Counted from the stretch's first letter, positions 1 to 9,195 are shown. The stretch is DNA of 64,000 nt from Halobacillus sp. Marseille-P3879 (GCF_900240285.1 NZ_OESS01000003.1:1-64000), one strand, 5' to 3'. Notes: a model not told the origin generated them from the letters alone. Translations and numbers: made by a program.

Positions 1-11
1 CACCTCTATAT

Positions 12-128
12 GATGTGGTGGCGACAGCGAAGAGGTCACACCTGTTCCCATGCCGAACACAGCAGTTAAGCTCTTCAGCGCCGATGGTAGTCGGGTTTAC
101 CCCCGTGAGAGTAGGACGCTGCCACGTC
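12..128 (+). rRNA. rrf: 5S ribosomal RNA
   Basis: The sequence carries the standard Firmicutes 5S core: GGTGGCGACAGCGAAGAGG, then CCTGTTCCCATGCCGAACAC, then GTGAGAGTAGGACG. The 5' GATGTGGTGGCG pairs with the 3' CGCTGCCACGTC to close helix I, which sets the ends to within a few bases. It is the last rRNA of an operon whose 16S and 23S genes lie left of the window. Two tRNA genes follow. Confidence 0.95.
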
Positions 129-193
129 GTTTCATTTTTTCAGTACTCATTGCTGATATTTCATGGAAACTAAATAATAGTTATCCACATTAT

Positions 194-352
<159 letters not shown>

Positions 353-435
353 AGCATCGAAGAAAAAGTGACTTTCAATTAATTCAGCGGAGGACGTTGA
401 ATTATATTAGCAATTACACTTACAATTTAAATAAC

Positions 436-512
436 GGTCCGGTAGTTCAGTTGGTTAGAATGCCTGCCTGTCACGCAGGAGGTCGCGGGTTCGAGTCCCG
501 TCCGGACCGCCA
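436..512 (+). tRNA. tRNA-Asp (GTC anticodon)
   Basis: A 77-nt cloverleaf. The acceptor arms GGTCCGG and CCGGACC pair fully, followed by G and an encoded CCA. The anticodon loop is CTGTCAC (GTC), and the T-arm is GCGGGTTCGAGTCCCGT. It is the last tRNA before a strong terminator. Confidence 0.96.
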
Positions 513-528
513 TTACATCTTAAATTAC

Positions 529-558
529 AGCCTTAGGGGTTCCTTCCTAAGGCTTTTC
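529..558 (+). terminator. Intrinsic terminator of the rRNA/tRNA operon
   Basis: A perfect 9-bp stem (AGCCTTAGG / CCTAAGGCT) is followed by TTTTCTTTTG, 17 bp after tRNA-Asp. It separates the rRNA/tRNA operon from thiL. Confidence 0.85.
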
Positions 559-634
559 TTTTGTTCTTTTTTATTTTCGCGTCCTTCCTTGGTATAATGG
601 GTTTATTGTGAAGAGGCGTGAGAGGAGTTTTTCT

Positions 635-1603
635 ATGGACGAGTTTTCTTTTATACGATCAATTCAGCCTTCTACTTATTCTCAGTCATCTTTGATTAAG
701 GGAGTGAGTGATGATGCGGCAGTCTTTCGTCAACCATCCGAGGATATTGTGACGACGGTGGATACTATGGTGGAAGATGTTCATTTCTCAAAAAAGACAA
801 TGGATCCCTATCATGTAGGCTATCGGGCGTTGGCTGCGAATCTAAGTGACCTGGCAGCTATGGGTAGTACGCCTGCCTTTTATTTAGTCTCCCTGGTGGT
901 TTCAGATGAGTGGTCGGAGGAAGAACTTAAGGAGTTATATCGCGGCATGAGCACACTGGCTGAAGACTATCGTATTGACTTAATTGGCGGTGATACGGTA
1001 TCTGGAAAGCAGTTGTGTTTATCGATTACAGTGTTTGGCTATGTTTTAAAAAATAAAGCGCGTTATCGTAGTGTTGCTCGTCCAGGTGATGTTGTATTTG
1101 CAACAGGGACGTTAGGAGATGCGCGGGGCGGGCTTGAATGTTTACTTACCGATCTTTATGACCCTTATTTAGTAAAGAGACACCGAATGCCTGATCCGCG
1201 GGTGAATTTTGCTATAAGCTTAGCAGCTCTGTCACGTGTATGCTTAAATGATGTAAGTGACGGTATTGCAAATGAAGCTAATGAAATCGCTGAGTCTTCT
1301 GATGTCGTACTTGATTTAAACGTTGGCGACATTCCTTTTTCTCCTCAACTTGCGAAGCTTTTTCCTGACCACTATGAAGAATGGATGCTTTCAGGTGGGG
1401 AAGACTTTGAATTAATTGGGACGGTTAGTGATAAGGAATGGCCGCTTGTGCTTGAGGCTGGCAAGCGAACGAATACCTCGGTCAATCAGATCGGCCGTGT
1501 AATAGAGAGTAAAGGTAAGCCATCTGTCCATCTTTCTAAAGAAGGGAAACGATCACTGTTAACTAAATCAGGGTATACCCATTTGCAAGAGGAACGTGGT
1601 TAA
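635..1603 (+). CDS. thiL: Thiamine-monophosphate kinase ThiL
   Basis: ThiL phosphorylates thiamine monophosphate to the cofactor thiamine diphosphate in the cytoplasm. The 322-residue product has the PurM/AIR-synthase-like order of the family: an N-terminal ISDDAAV-type segment (GVSDDAAVF), the VDTMVEDVHF metal/nucleotide region, LAANLSDLAAMG near residue 75, GGDT near residue 120, and a C-terminal SGGEDFEL. The ATG at 635 is preferred over an in-frame GTG at 608 because AGAGGAG lies 7 bases upstream and the protein then starts MDEFSFIR, as homologues do. It opens the thiL-tsaE-tsaB-rimI-tsaD operon; tsaE starts one base after its stop. Confidence 0.95.
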   Translation: MDEFSFIRSIQPSTYSQSSLIKGVSDDAAVFRQPSEDIVTTVDTMVEDVHFSKKTMDPYHVGYRALAANLSDLAAMGSTPAFYLVSLVVSDEWSEEELKELYRGMSTLAEDYRIDLIGGDTVSGKQLCLSITVFGYVLKNKARYRSVARPGDVVFATGTLGDARGGLECLLTDLYDPYLVKRHRMPDPRVNFAISLAALSRVCLNDVSDGIANEANEIAESSDVVLDLNVGDIPFSPQLAKLFPDHYEEWMLSGGEDFELIGTVSDKEWPLVLEAGKRTNTSVNQIGRVIESKGKPSVHLSKEGKRSLLTKSGYTHLQEERG

Positions 1604-1604
1604 T

Positions 1605-2057
1605 ATGACAATGATATGGAAGACACATTCAGAAGAAGAAACGAAGGAGTTTGCCGAACAACTTGGGCGCTTACTGACCGCTGGTGATGTGCTGACACTT
1701 GAGGGAGGTTTAGGTGCTGGAAAAACGACCTTTACAAAAGGACTGGCCCAAGGTCTCGGAGTTAAGCGAACCGTGAACAGTCCAACGTTTACGATTATAA
1801 AAGAGTATATGGGACGGCTGCCGTTTTATCATATGGATGTGTATCGTTTAGAGGAGAGCGATGAGGATTTGGGTTTTGAGGAGTTTTTCCATAGTGAAGG
1901 GGTGACGGTAGTGGAATGGTCGCAGTTCATTGAGGACTACCTCCCTGAAGAGCGTTTAGACATCGTTATTACGCAAGTTAGTGAAACATCGCGTACGATT
2001 TCGGTTACACCCCGGTCGCCTCATTTTGAACAAGTGTGTAAGGAGTTGGACTCATGA
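1605..2057 (+). CDS. tsaE: t6A biosynthesis ATPase TsaE
   Basis: TsaE is the ATPase partner of TsaB and TsaD in making N6-threonylcarbamoyl-adenosine at position 37 of ANN-decoding tRNAs. A Walker A loop GGLGAGKTTF lies about 35 residues in, followed by NSPTFTI and, later, HMDVYRL and VVEWSQF, all typical of the family. At 150 residues it has the usual length. The ATG at 1605, with AAGAGGA about 11 bases upstream, is favoured; the GTG at 1596 is too close to that site. The 3' end overlaps tsaB by 4 bases, so translation is probably coupled. Confidence 0.95.
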   Translation: MTMIWKTHSEEETKEFAEQLGRLLTAGDVLTLEGGLGAGKTTFTKGLAQGLGVKRTVNSPTFTIIKEYMGRLPFYHMDVYRLEESDEDLGFEEFFHSEGVTVVEWSQFIEDYLPEERLDIVITQVSETSRTISVTPRSPHFEQVCKELDS

Positions 2058-2740
2058 ATATACTAGCGATCGATACGTCAAATGATGTGTTAGGTCTTGC
2101 GGTTGTCAAAGACGGAGTCGTCTCTGGAGAGCTGATGACCAATGTGAAGAAAAATCATTCGGTACGGCTGATGCCAGCGATCGATCAACTGATGCGCGAA
2201 ACACAGACGAAGCCGGCGGAGTTAGACCGGATAGCCGTGGCGCACGGTCCGGGTTCTTACACGGGAGTAAGGATCGGATTAACCACCGCAAAAACTATGG
2301 CCTGGTCGTTACATATTCCGGTGATCGGGATATCAAGCCTAGAAGCAATGGCGAGTCAGGGACAGCTTTTCGAGGGGCTGATTTGTCCATTTTTTGATGC
2401 GAGAAGAGGGCTTGTTTATACAGGTCTTTATGATCACAATATGGAAGTTATCAAAGAGGAAGCGAATGTGGTTATGACGGATTGGCTTAGCTCCTTAAAG
2501 GAGATGGAGGAATCAGTTCTGTTCGTCAGTCAAGACCTTACATTGCACGAGGATGTGATTAAAGAGTACCTTGGGGAGAAAGCGGTGTTTCCTGGTGCAG
2601 GGTATCATTATCCGCGTCCGTCTTATTTAGGTCTGGCGGCAATTGATAAAGAGCCAGGGTCTTTACATGAGCTCGTTCCGAACTACTTACGGCTCCCGGA
2701 AGCTGAGGCAAAATGGCTTGCGCAGCAGGAGAAACAGTAA
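2054..2740 (+). CDS. tsaB: t6A biosynthesis scaffold TsaB
   Basis: TsaB is a non-catalytic paralogue of TsaD that dimerises with it and recruits TsaE. The product (228 residues) has the ASKHA-type start LAIDTSNDVLGLAV and the hallmark HGPGSYTGVRIGLTTAK near residue 65. It lacks the HxxxH metal site of TsaD, as expected. It overlaps tsaE by 4 bases and abuts rimI with no gap, so it belongs to the same transcript. Confidence 0.95.
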   Translation: MNILAIDTSNDVLGLAVVKDGVVSGELMTNVKKNHSVRLMPAIDQLMRETQTKPAELDRIAVAHGPGSYTGVRIGLTTAKTMAWSLHIPVIGISSLEAMASQGQLFEGLICPFFDARRGLVYTGLYDHNMEVIKEEANVVMTDWLSSLKEMEESVLFVSQDLTLHEDVIKEYLGEKAVFPGAGYHYPRPSYLGLAAIDKEPGSLHELVPNYLRLPEAEAKWLAQQEKQ

Positions 2741-3187
2741 ATGGCACAGATTCGGCAAATGCTTGAAAGTGACGTAAAGCAGGTGATGGACGTCGAACAC
2801 GCAACGTTTACTGTGCCCTGGTCGGAGGAAACGTTCAGGAGTGAAGTAAACGGAGAGAATCCTTACGCTCACTATTACGTGATTGAAGAGGATGGAAAAG
2901 TGTTCGGCTATTGCGGCGTGTGGTTAATTATTGATGAAGCACACGTTACAAATATCGCGATCCATCCTGACTATCGGGGGAAAAAGTACGGAGAGCAGTT
3001 GTTTCGGTATTCATTTGAACAAGTGATTGAAATGGGTGCCATTCAGCTGAGCTTAGAAGTGAGGGTGTCCAACACGGCTGCCCAGTATCTTTACCGCAAG
3101 TTCGGACTCGTTCCCGGCGGCATAAGGAAAAACTATTATACGGATAATGGTGAAGACGCATTAGTGATGTGGGTGGGGTTAAAATGA
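2741..3187 (+). CDS. rimI: Ribosomal protein alanine N-acetyltransferase RimI
   Basis: This is a 148-residue GNAT protein. The acetyl-CoA loop is seen as [16 protein letters not shown] near residue 72, and the C-terminal motif [16 protein letters not shown] is typical of RimI. RimI acetylates the N-terminus of ribosomal protein S18 in E. coli; the target here is assumed. The gene is embedded between tsaB and tsaD and shares an ATGA overlap with tsaD, the usual Firmicutes arrangement. Confidence 0.9.
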   Translation: MAQIRQMLESDVKQVMDVEHATFTVPWSEETFRSEVNGENPYAHYYVIEEDGKVFGYCGVWLIIDEAHVTNIAIHPDYRGKKYGEQLFRYSFEQVIEMGAIQLSLEVRVSNTAAQYLYRKFGLVPGGIRKNYYTDNGEDALVMWVGLK

Positions 3188-4212
3188 AGAATCAATATAT
3201 TTTAGCGATTGAAACGAGCTGTGATGAAACAGCTGTTGCCATTGTAAAGAATCAACGTGAACTTGTAACTAATGTAGTTGCTTCACAAATTGAGAGTCAT
3301 AAGCGATTTGGCGGTGTCGTGCCGGAAATCGCTTCCCGGCATCATATTGAACAAATAACAGTTACTCTTGAAGAAGCACTAACTAAGGCAGAGCTTTCGA
3401 TCGACGATATTGAGGCGATTGCCGTGACAGAAGGCCCTGGACTTGTCGGAGCCTTGCTTGTCGGTGTAAATGCTGCAAAAGCTCTAGCGTTTGCAAAGCA
3501 GAAACCGCTTGTCGGTGTTCATCATATTGCGGGACATATTTACGCCAACCGTCTGGAAAAAGAATTTGAATTTCCACTGCTTTCTCTTGTCGTCTCAGGG
3601 GGGCATACAGAGCTGATTATTATGGACGAGCACGGAAGCTTCGAAGTAATAGGAGAGACACGTGACGATGCCGCAGGAGAGGCCTATGACAAAGTGGCGC
3701 GTACGTTAAAGCTTCCTTATCCCGGTGGACCGCAAATTGACAAGCTTGCCCAGCAAGGAGAAGTGTCGATCGATTTTCCCCGGGCCTGGCTTGAAGAAGA
3801 CTCGTTTGATTTCAGCTTCAGTGGTTTAAAGTCCGCAGTTATCAACAAGATGCACAATGCAAAACAGAAAAATGAAGATCTTCCTCCACAGGATGTGGCG
3901 GCAAGCTTTCAGGCAAGTGTTGTAGATGTGTTATCCACAAAAACGTTCCGAGCGGCAGAAGCGTATGGCGTTAAGCAGGTGATCGTTGCAGGCGGGGTGG
4001 CTGCCAACAGCGGCTTACGTAAGGCGTTGGAACAGAAGTTTGAAGCTGTGGATTGTGAATTGTTAATCCCGCCGCTTCACTTATGCACAGATAACGCAGC
4101 AATGATAGCAGCTGCTGGGGCTGTTGCTTATCAACAGGGGCATCGAGCCGGGTATGATTTAAACGCGAATCCTGGTCTTAACCTTGAAATGTACGGCAGA
4201 AGAGGCTCTTAA
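3184..4212 (+). CDS. tsaD: tRNA threonylcarbamoyltransferase TsaD
   Basis: TsaD transfers the threonylcarbamoyl group to A37 of tRNA. Seen in the 342-residue product: [14 protein letters not shown] at the start, [14 protein letters not shown], the metal-binding pair in [11 protein letters not shown] near residue 110, [17 protein letters not shown] and the C-terminal CTDNAAMIA aspartate. The ATG at 3184 overlaps the rimI stop (ATGA) with GGTGGGG upstream, and is chosen over a GTG at 3169. A consensus DnaA box (TTATCCACA, 3931-3939) happens to lie inside the gene, just before the cluster downstream. Confidence 0.96.
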   Translation: MKNQYILAIETSCDETAVAIVKNQRELVTNVVASQIESHKRFGGVVPEIASRHHIEQITVTLEEALTKAELSIDDIEAIAVTEGPGLVGALLVGVNAAKALAFAKQKPLVGVHHIAGHIYANRLEKEFEFPLLSLVVSGGHTELIIMDEHGSFEVIGETRDDAAGEAYDKVARTLKLPYPGGPQIDKLAQQGEVSIDFPRAWLEEDSFDFSFSGLKSAVINKMHNAKQKNEDLPPQDVAASFQASVVDVLSTKTFRAAEAYGVKQVIVAGGVAANSGLRKALEQKFEAVDCELLIPPLHLCTDNAAMIAAAGAVAYQQGHRAGYDLNANPGLNLEMYGRRGS

Positions 4213-4240
4213 ACTCCCTTTTATAAAAGGGAGTTTTCTT
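4211..4240 (+). terminator. Terminator of the thiL-tsaD operon
   Basis: The stem AACTCCCTTTT / AAAAGGGAGTT with a short loop is followed by TTCTTTG, directly after the tsaD stop codon. Confidence 0.85.
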
Positions 4241-4253
4241 TGTATCTGTTTAG

Positions 4254-4427
4254 TTATACACAGACGTATATTTATACAGTGGATGAAATAATTATTTGGT
4301 TGAATTTAAAGTATAGAAAACGTTCCCATATTTTGTGGATAACTTAACTGTTATTTGTGGATAATGTGAATAAACTTGTTGAAAACCGATGATATCCATA
4401 CACAACTGTTGAAAAGTGTGTGGATAG
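4254..4427. promoter_or_regulatory. DnaA-box cluster downstream of tsaD
   Basis: Within this 340-base non-coding gap there are four exact matches to the DnaA box TTATNCACA (or its complement): TTATACACA 4254-4262, TGTGGATAA 4334-4342, TGTGGATAA 4356-4364 and TGTGAATAA 4365-4373. The last two abut. A one-mismatch box TGTGGATAG lies at 4419-4427, and weaker matches sit at 4272 and 4396. Three of the exact boxes share orientation. DnaA-box clusters outside oriC that titrate DnaA or regulate genes are known in B. subtilis, and I recall one next to gcp (tsaD). Binding here is inferred. Confidence 0.7.
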
Positions 4428-4552
4428 TAATACTTCTGTCATACAACTCTATGCAAATCTAATTCCACTCCTAAATGATCAGCTTAAATTGAAAAACCCT
4501 AAAACTACTGATAACATTATTGAAAAACGTACTTTATAAATGAGGGAAGAAC

Positions 4553-5095
4553 ATGCCAAGAGAATCGAAACGGCATAAAATTTTAGAAGCAGCTGCATTG
4601 ATTGTAAAAGAACAGGGCAGTGATGCTTTGACGTTGGATGCTGTAGCTAAAAGAGCACAAGTCAGCAAAGGAGGTCTCCTGTATCATTTTTCAACAAAAG
4701 AAGCTCTGGTGGAAGGGCTCGTACAGCACATGAACGATATCTACCGCGGGAATGTGGAGGAGCTTGTTGAGAAAGACGATGGAGAGACAGGGAAATGGGC
4801 GAGATCGTTTATCAACGTCATGCATGCGAAAAGTGTGGAAAACGAAACGATCAGTGCCGGCATGTTGGCAGCTCAGGGGATAAATCCCAAACTGCTTAAA
4901 CCATTACAGGATACATATGCAGATTGGCAGAATCATATTGAACACGACGGAATTGATCAAGTGGATGCGACAATTCTGCGTCTTGCTGTGGATGGCTTGT
5001 GGTTATCTGAAATTTTTGGTCTTGGTCCCTTGAATCCGAGTCTTAGGAAAAAAGTGCTTGAGCGGTTAACGGACCAAACGCATCCCACGGATTAA
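4553..5095 (+). CDS. TetR/AcrR family transcriptional regulator
   Basis: This 180-residue protein has an N-terminal TetR helix-turn-helix (KILEAAALIVKEQG, then LTLDAVAKRAQVSKGGLLYHF) at residues 10-50 and a C-terminal ligand domain of the TetR_C_6/YcdC-like kind. GAGGGAAGAAC precedes the ATG. The gene stands alone between the DnaA-box cluster and csbD, with no efflux pump beside it, so its target is unknown. It may regulate itself. Confidence 0.85.
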   Translation: MPRESKRHKILEAAALIVKEQGSDALTLDAVAKRAQVSKGGLLYHFSTKEALVEGLVQHMNDIYRGNVEELVEKDDGETGKWARSFINVMHAKSVENETISAGMLAAQGINPKLLKPLQDTYADWQNHIEHDGIDQVDATILRLAVDGLWLSEIFGLGPLNPSLRKKVLERLTDQTHPTD

Positions 5096-5239
5096 CAACC
5101 TGTTAAAGGGTATAAGTCATCAGGACCTTTCTGGGAAATGGTGGCTTTTTTCTATTTCATGTAAACAGGAATAAAAGAATAGGATCGTTCTTAAACGGGT
5201 ATATATTCTCCAAACGTTTAAAAAGGAGAGTGAAGATCG

Positions 5240-5425
5240 ATGGCTGATAATAATGGGATGACTGATAAAGTAAAAGGTCAGAAGAATAAGGCCGAGGGAG
5301 AAGTGAAGAATCAAACAGGAAAGCTTAAGAACGATCCTAAAATGGAGAGTAGAGGAAAGAAGGATAAAGCAAAAGGAAAAGCCCAGAAAGGGATTGGAAA
5401 TATTAAAAATGATATAAATAATTAA
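5240..5425 (+). CDS. CsbD-like stress protein
   Basis: A 61-residue, lysine-rich, highly hydrophilic protein with the CsbD-family pattern: GMTDKVKGQKNKAEGEVKN, then TGKLKNDPKMESRGKKDKAKGKAQ. CsbD is a general-stress protein of unknown mechanism, under sigma-B in B. subtilis. AAAAGGAGAG lies upstream of the ATG. A sigma-B-like -10 GGGTAT sits at 5197-5202, but I see no matching -35, so sigma-B control is not shown. A strong bidirectional terminator follows. Confidence 0.85.
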   Translation: MADNNGMTDKVKGQKNKAEGEVKNQTGKLKNDPKMESRGKKDKAKGKAQKGIGNIKNDINN

Positions 5426-5448
5426 ATCTGCTTGATTGCAGAGAAAGC

Positions 5449-5497
5449 AAAAACACCTCCAAAGTTGTAAAATGATTTTACATTTGGAGGTGTTTTT
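5449..5497. terminator. Bidirectional terminator csbD / brnQ
   Basis: The 15-bp stem AAAAACACCTCCAAA / TTTGGAGGTGTTTTT has an A-tract on one side and a T-tract on the other. It lies between two convergent genes, so it can terminate both. Confidence 0.85.
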
Positions 5498-5513
5498 TAT
5501 ATAGCTTCCTAAT

Positions 5514-6881
5514 TTAATTTTCAACTGTCCTGTACTGTGGAGTGGAATCGTCCTGTCCCGTCCAGAAACAACCGATCAAAGCACCTGCTAACGCTGGAAG
5601 AATCCAGCCGAGTCCGATGTCGTAAAGGGGTAAATAATGAACATAAAACTCCCTGACGGCTTCAATCGAGGAAAGGGAGGCTCCTGGTAAACTTTCAACT
5701 AAAGTATGGTACCCATCGACGATACTGACGAAAAACGTTAAAAACATAGATACAGCGTAAACACTGCGTTTATGAGCAAACAGAGGGGAGCTCAGTCCTA
5801 ATAAAATAAGAACAATTGCAAGCGGATATAAGAACATCAATACCGGCAGAGCAAACTGAATAATATTGTTTAAGCCAAAGTTTGCAATCGTAAAGGAAAC
5901 CAGGCATAGGATCAGCACGAACGTCTTATAGCTCACTTTTGGAAAGGTGTTATGGAAAAATTCACTGCACGAGCTGATCAAGCCGATACTTGTTTTTAAA
6001 CAAGCGAGTACGATTATAATCGCAAGTAAAACCGCGCCAAAAGATCCGAAATAATATTGAGCGACAGCTGCAAAGATCAGCCCGCCGTTATCCAGTGTAC
6101 CAACAGCCGATACACTGGAAGCCCCCATGTAGGTGATGAGGCCATAAATGAGCATCATTAAGCCCATAGCGAAGATTCCTGCTTTCCACGTAGCTTTTGC
6201 GATAGCCTTCGTGTCTGTAATTCCCTGGCTCTTAATGGCGTGAATAACGACAATCCCGAAAGCGAGAGAGGCTAGAGCATCCATCGTGTTATAGCCTTCT
6301 TTAAACCCGGTCATAAACGCCAGTTGAGAGTAATCGCCTGCTGGTACTCCAAAATTCCCCATCGGCCGTACGATTGCCACGATAATTAATAGGAATAAGA
6401 ACACTAAGAATGTCGGCGTTAAGTACTTTCCGATATAATCCATAATTTTGGCAGGATTGAGAGAGAAATAATAGACAATCCCAAAAAACAAGAAGCTGAA
6501 GACACCAAGCCATAAGCTTGCTTGATCAGGATTCATAAAAGGTTCAAAACCGACCACAAAAGGTACCGTTGCAGTACGGGGAATAGCGAAAAACGGGCCG
6601 ATTGTTAAATAAAGGATGAGACTAAATATAAGTCCAAAAAGTGGATGGACGCGGCTTGCTAAATCGCGCACTCCATTACTTCCTGACAAACCAATCGCCA
6701 GAATTCCTATAAACGGCAGCCCGATTGCTGTCACTATAAAGCCGATCAGCGCCGGCCAGAAGTTTGTCCCGGCCATTTGCCCTAATTGGATCGGAAAAAT
6801 TAAGTTCCCGGCCCCGAAGTATAGCCCAAACAGCATCGTCCCGATGAGGGCATACGTTGAAAATGGTATTTTTTTCTGCAT
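5514..6881 (-). CDS. brnQ: Branched-chain amino acid carrier BrnQ
   Basis: A LIVCS-family cation symporter for leucine, isoleucine and valine. The 455-residue protein is hydrophobic throughout, with about 12 membrane segments. The family signature is near the N-terminus (LFGLYFGAGNLIFPIQLG), followed by GLPFIGILAIG and a SSCSEFFH segment about two-thirds along. The ATG at 6881, preceded on the minus strand by GAGAAGGGAAC, gives MQKKIPFSTYALIG, as in homologues; an upstream in-frame start would add about 16 unrelated residues. No T-box or other leader motif is recognisable upstream. Confidence 0.92.
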   Translation of the reverse strand: MQKKIPFSTYALIGTMLFGLYFGAGNLIFPIQLGQMAGTNFWPALIGFIVTAIGLPFIGILAIGLSGSNGVRDLASRVHPLFGLIFSLILYLTIGPFFAIPRTATVPFVVGFEPFMNPDQASLWLGVFSFLFFGIVYYFSLNPAKIMDYIGKYLTPTFLVFLFLLIIVAIVRPMGNFGVPAGDYSQLAFMTGFKEGYNTMDALASLAFGIVVIHAIKSQGITDTKAIAKATWKAGIFAMGLMMLIYGLITYMGASSVSAVGTLDNGGLIFAAVAQYYFGSFGAVLLAIIIVLACLKTSIGLISSCSEFFHNTFPKVSYKTFVLILCLVSFTIANFGLNNIIQFALPVLMFLYPLAIVLILLGLSSPLFAHKRSVYAVSMFLTFFVSIVDGYHTLVESLPGASLSSIEAVREFYVHYLPLYDIGLGWILPALAGALIGCFWTGQDDSTPQYRTVEN

Positions 6882-7231
6882 ATTTCTTTGTTCCCTTCTC
6901 GTTGTAAAATGTGTCTCTATTTTTAACAATAAAGATAATATTAACAGGGATTGAGAAAAGGGACAACACGCTTAAGCTAAATAGGCTGCTGCAGCTTTCA
7001 ATTACATAATCGATCAGCGGCTTTCCTAAATAAGAATGAGTGCATTGGAATAAGCTATATGTATAAAAAACCTACTATGGGGCTGTTTTCTACTTTAAAA
7101 ATTAAAAAAAACTAAGACTTTCGCCAAAGGGACCAAGTATTTCACATATATTTTTACATTAAATTGTTAAAATTTTCTGTTTAATCTGCTAAGGTTAAAG
7201 GGACTACAATATTGAAGGAGGAAAATACATA
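6882..7231. other. Divergent intergenic region brnQ / dacC
   Basis: A 350-base AT-rich gap between divergently transcribed genes. It must hold both promoters, but I find no convincing -35/-10 pair or operator. The only clear signal is the ribosome-binding site GGAGG at about 7217 for the carboxypeptidase gene. Confidence 0.5.
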
Positions 7232-8728
7232 ATGAGGCTGTCCATCAAAAGTAAGCAAATGCTTATCCTGTTCCTTGCCGTGTTCTTAACGTTTACTCCT
7301 TCTCAAGCCATGGAGGAGCCTCAGGTAAAGGCATCACCTGAGGAAGGATCTATGTCCGATCAAATTGATGAAATAGTAAGTGATGAAAGATTAGACGGAG
7401 CATTAGCGGGAGTCAGTGTGCGTTCGGCTGACAACGGTGAGGTGAGTTATGAACATGATGGTGATGTTCGTTTAAAACCCGCCTCTAATATGAAGCTGCT
7501 GACAGGAGCTGCTGCACTCGAGACGCTCGGGGAGGATTACACGTTTACGACGGAAGTCTTTGTGGATGGCAGTATTAAGGGAAAGAAGCTGCATGGTGAC
7601 TTGTATATAAAAGGAGAAGGCGATCCAACGTTAATGCAAGAGGATTTTGAAGCGTTCGCCCAATCCGTGAAAGAGAACGGAATTCAGGAAGTCAAAGGGG
7701 ACCTCATCGCTGATGATACTTGGTACGACGATATCCGCTTATCTGAAGACATTTCATGGAACGATGAAACCAACTATACAGCTTCACAAATCTCAGCACT
7801 GACTGTATCTCCAAATGAAGACTATGATGCGGGAACTGTGATTGTCGACGCGTATCCTGCAGAGACAGAAGGCGATCCGGCGGAGGTGCAAGTCACCCCG
7901 GAGAATGACTATGTAGAAATCGTGAATAAAACAGTTACCACAGCCTCTAGCCAGTCCAGGGACATTTCTATTGAAAGGGAGCATGGCACGAATCAGATTA
8001 TTGTTGAAGGGGAAATTCCACTGGAAGGGAGTCGTTCACGGTCCTGGGTAGCTGTTTCTGAACCGACAGGACTTGCCCTGAACTTATTTCACAAGGCATT
8101 AGCCGAAGAAGGAATCAAAGTCAAAGGTGAAGAGCGTGCAGGTGAAAAAACGCCCGAAGCAGCAGACTCACTTACTTCAAAAGAGTCTATGCCGCTAAAA
8201 GAGCTGTTTATACCATTTATGAAGCTCAGTAACAACGGGCATGCGGAAGTGCTGATAAAAGAGATGGGCAAAGTGGTTCATGGTGAAGGCAGCTGGGATA
8301 AAGGTCTTGAAGCAGTGGAAGAGTTTCTTGAAGGCAACGATGTTAACGCTGATGAGATGAGACTGCGTGACGGTTCCGGGATGTCACACGTCAATATGGT
8401 CCCGGCAAATGAAATATCACAACTTCTTTATCAGGTTCAAGACAAAGAGTGGTTCCCGACTTACTTAAATTCACTGCCGGTCGCTGGAGTAAGTGACCGC
8501 TTCGTCGGTGGAACGCTGCGCAATCGAATGGGCAATACCGCCGCAGAGGATAACGTGCAAGCTAAAACAGGTTCTTTAACAGGTGTGAATTCTCTATCTG
8601 GGTATGTGACAACAAAGGACGGGGAAAAGCTCATCTTCACGATTCTTTTAAACAATTACCTTGGAGCAGCTCAATCGATAGGAGATGAAGTTGCTGTTGC
8701 GTTAGCGGAGTATGAATCCGGCGAATAA
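7232..8728 (+). CDS. dacC: D-alanyl-D-alanine carboxypeptidase, PBP4a type (S13)
   Basis: A low-molecular-weight penicillin-binding protein that trims D-alanine from peptidoglycan stem peptides outside the cell. The 498-residue protein begins with a signal peptide (MRLSIKSK, hydrophobic core, TPSQA-ME near residue 26). All three S13 motifs are present: SxxK as SNMK at residues 85-88, SxN as SNN near 330 and KTG in AKTGSLTG near 445. The long insertion between the first two motifs (domains II and III) fits the DacC/PBP4a class. GAAGGAGG precedes the ATG. It is transcribed alone and ends at a strong terminator. Confidence 0.92.
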   Translation: MRLSIKSKQMLILFLAVFLTFTPSQAMEEPQVKASPEEGSMSDQIDEIVSDERLDGALAGVSVRSADNGEVSYEHDGDVRLKPASNMKLLTGAAALETLGEDYTFTTEVFVDGSIKGKKLHGDLYIKGEGDPTLMQEDFEAFAQSVKENGIQEVKGDLIADDTWYDDIRLSEDISWNDETNYTASQISALTVSPNEDYDAGTVIVDAYPAETEGDPAEVQVTPENDYVEIVNKTVTTASSQSRDISIEREHGTNQIIVEGEIPLEGSRSRSWVAVSEPTGLALNLFHKALAEEGIKVKGEERAGEKTPEAADSLTSKESMPLKELFIPFMKLSNNGHAEVLIKEMGKVVHGEGSWDKGLEAVEEFLEGNDVNADEMRLRDGSGMSHVNMVPANEISQLLYQVQDKEWFPTYLNSLPVAGVSDRFVGGTLRNRMGNTAAEDNVQAKTGSLTGVNSLSGYVTTKDGEKLIFTILLNNYLGAAQSIGDEVAVALAEYESGE

Positions 8729-8738
8729 AGTAAAAAAG

Positions 8739-8775
8739 TCACCAGCTTCCCTATGGAAGGGCTGGTGATTTTTTG
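8739..8775. terminator. Bidirectional terminator dacC / CMD gene
   Basis: The hairpin TCACCAGC-TTCC / GGAA-GGGCTGGTGA is flanked by an A-run and followed by TTTTTTGG. It lies between convergent genes. Confidence 0.8.
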
Positions 8776-8776
8776 G

Positions 8777-9181
8777 TTAAGCGTATGCAGCTTCTTTGGA
8801 TCGTTCGTGAAAAACGTGCTGTGCCTGTTTTACTGCATTGATGACAGTTGGAAAACCGACATACGGAATGAGTTGAATCATGGCTTCTACAATTTCTTCT
8901 TCTGTTAAGCCCACGTTGAGCGCGGTATTAATGTGCAGTTCAAGCTGCGGAAGACTCCCCGCCCCTTGGGTAACCAGACTTGAAAGGACGGTCAGAGCAC
9001 GATGCTTATTGCTTAAATTACTGCGGCTGTAAATATCCCCGTAAGCAAATTCAACAATATATTTTCCGATATCAGGAGCAATGTCTTCAAGTCCTTTCAT
9101 CAGTTCAAAATGGTTTGTTCCTTTTTCTTCATTTGTATAATCGCGTAACTTCTCGATTCCTTTTTCATAGCGTGTTTTCAT
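8777..9181 (-). CDS. Carboxymuconolactone decarboxylase (CMD) family protein
   Basis: A 134-residue single-domain CMD/AhpD-fold protein, with the family core LSNKHRALTVLSSLV and HINTALNVGLTEEEIVEAMIQLIPYVGFP. There is no CxxC pair, so it is not an AhpD-type peroxidase-system protein; it resembles PcaC-type decarboxylases. It follows the BCCT carrier gene by only 14 bases on the same strand, so it is probably part of the carnitine module. Its reaction there is unknown, and nothing else suggests protocatechuate metabolism nearby. Confidence 0.8.
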   Translation of the reverse strand: MKTRYEKGIEKLRDYTNEEKGTNHFELMKGLEDIAPDIGKYIVEFAYGDIYSRSNLSNKHRALTVLSSLVTQGAGSLPQLELHINTALNVGLTEEEIVEAMIQLIPYVGFPTVINAVKQAQHVFHERSKEAAYA

Positions 9182-9195
9182 GGTGTGAACTCCTT

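Noticed and set aside
5161-5202. Sigma-B promoter for csbD (GTAAAC and GGGTAT)
   Set aside because: The two hexamers are 30 bases apart, far from the 12-15 expected, and no better -35 is present.
8461-8655. Minus-strand open frame inside the carboxypeptidase gene
   Set aside because: A shadow of a well-supported gene; no start signals. The many similar antisense frames inside groEL, htrA, ald and others were dropped for the same reason.
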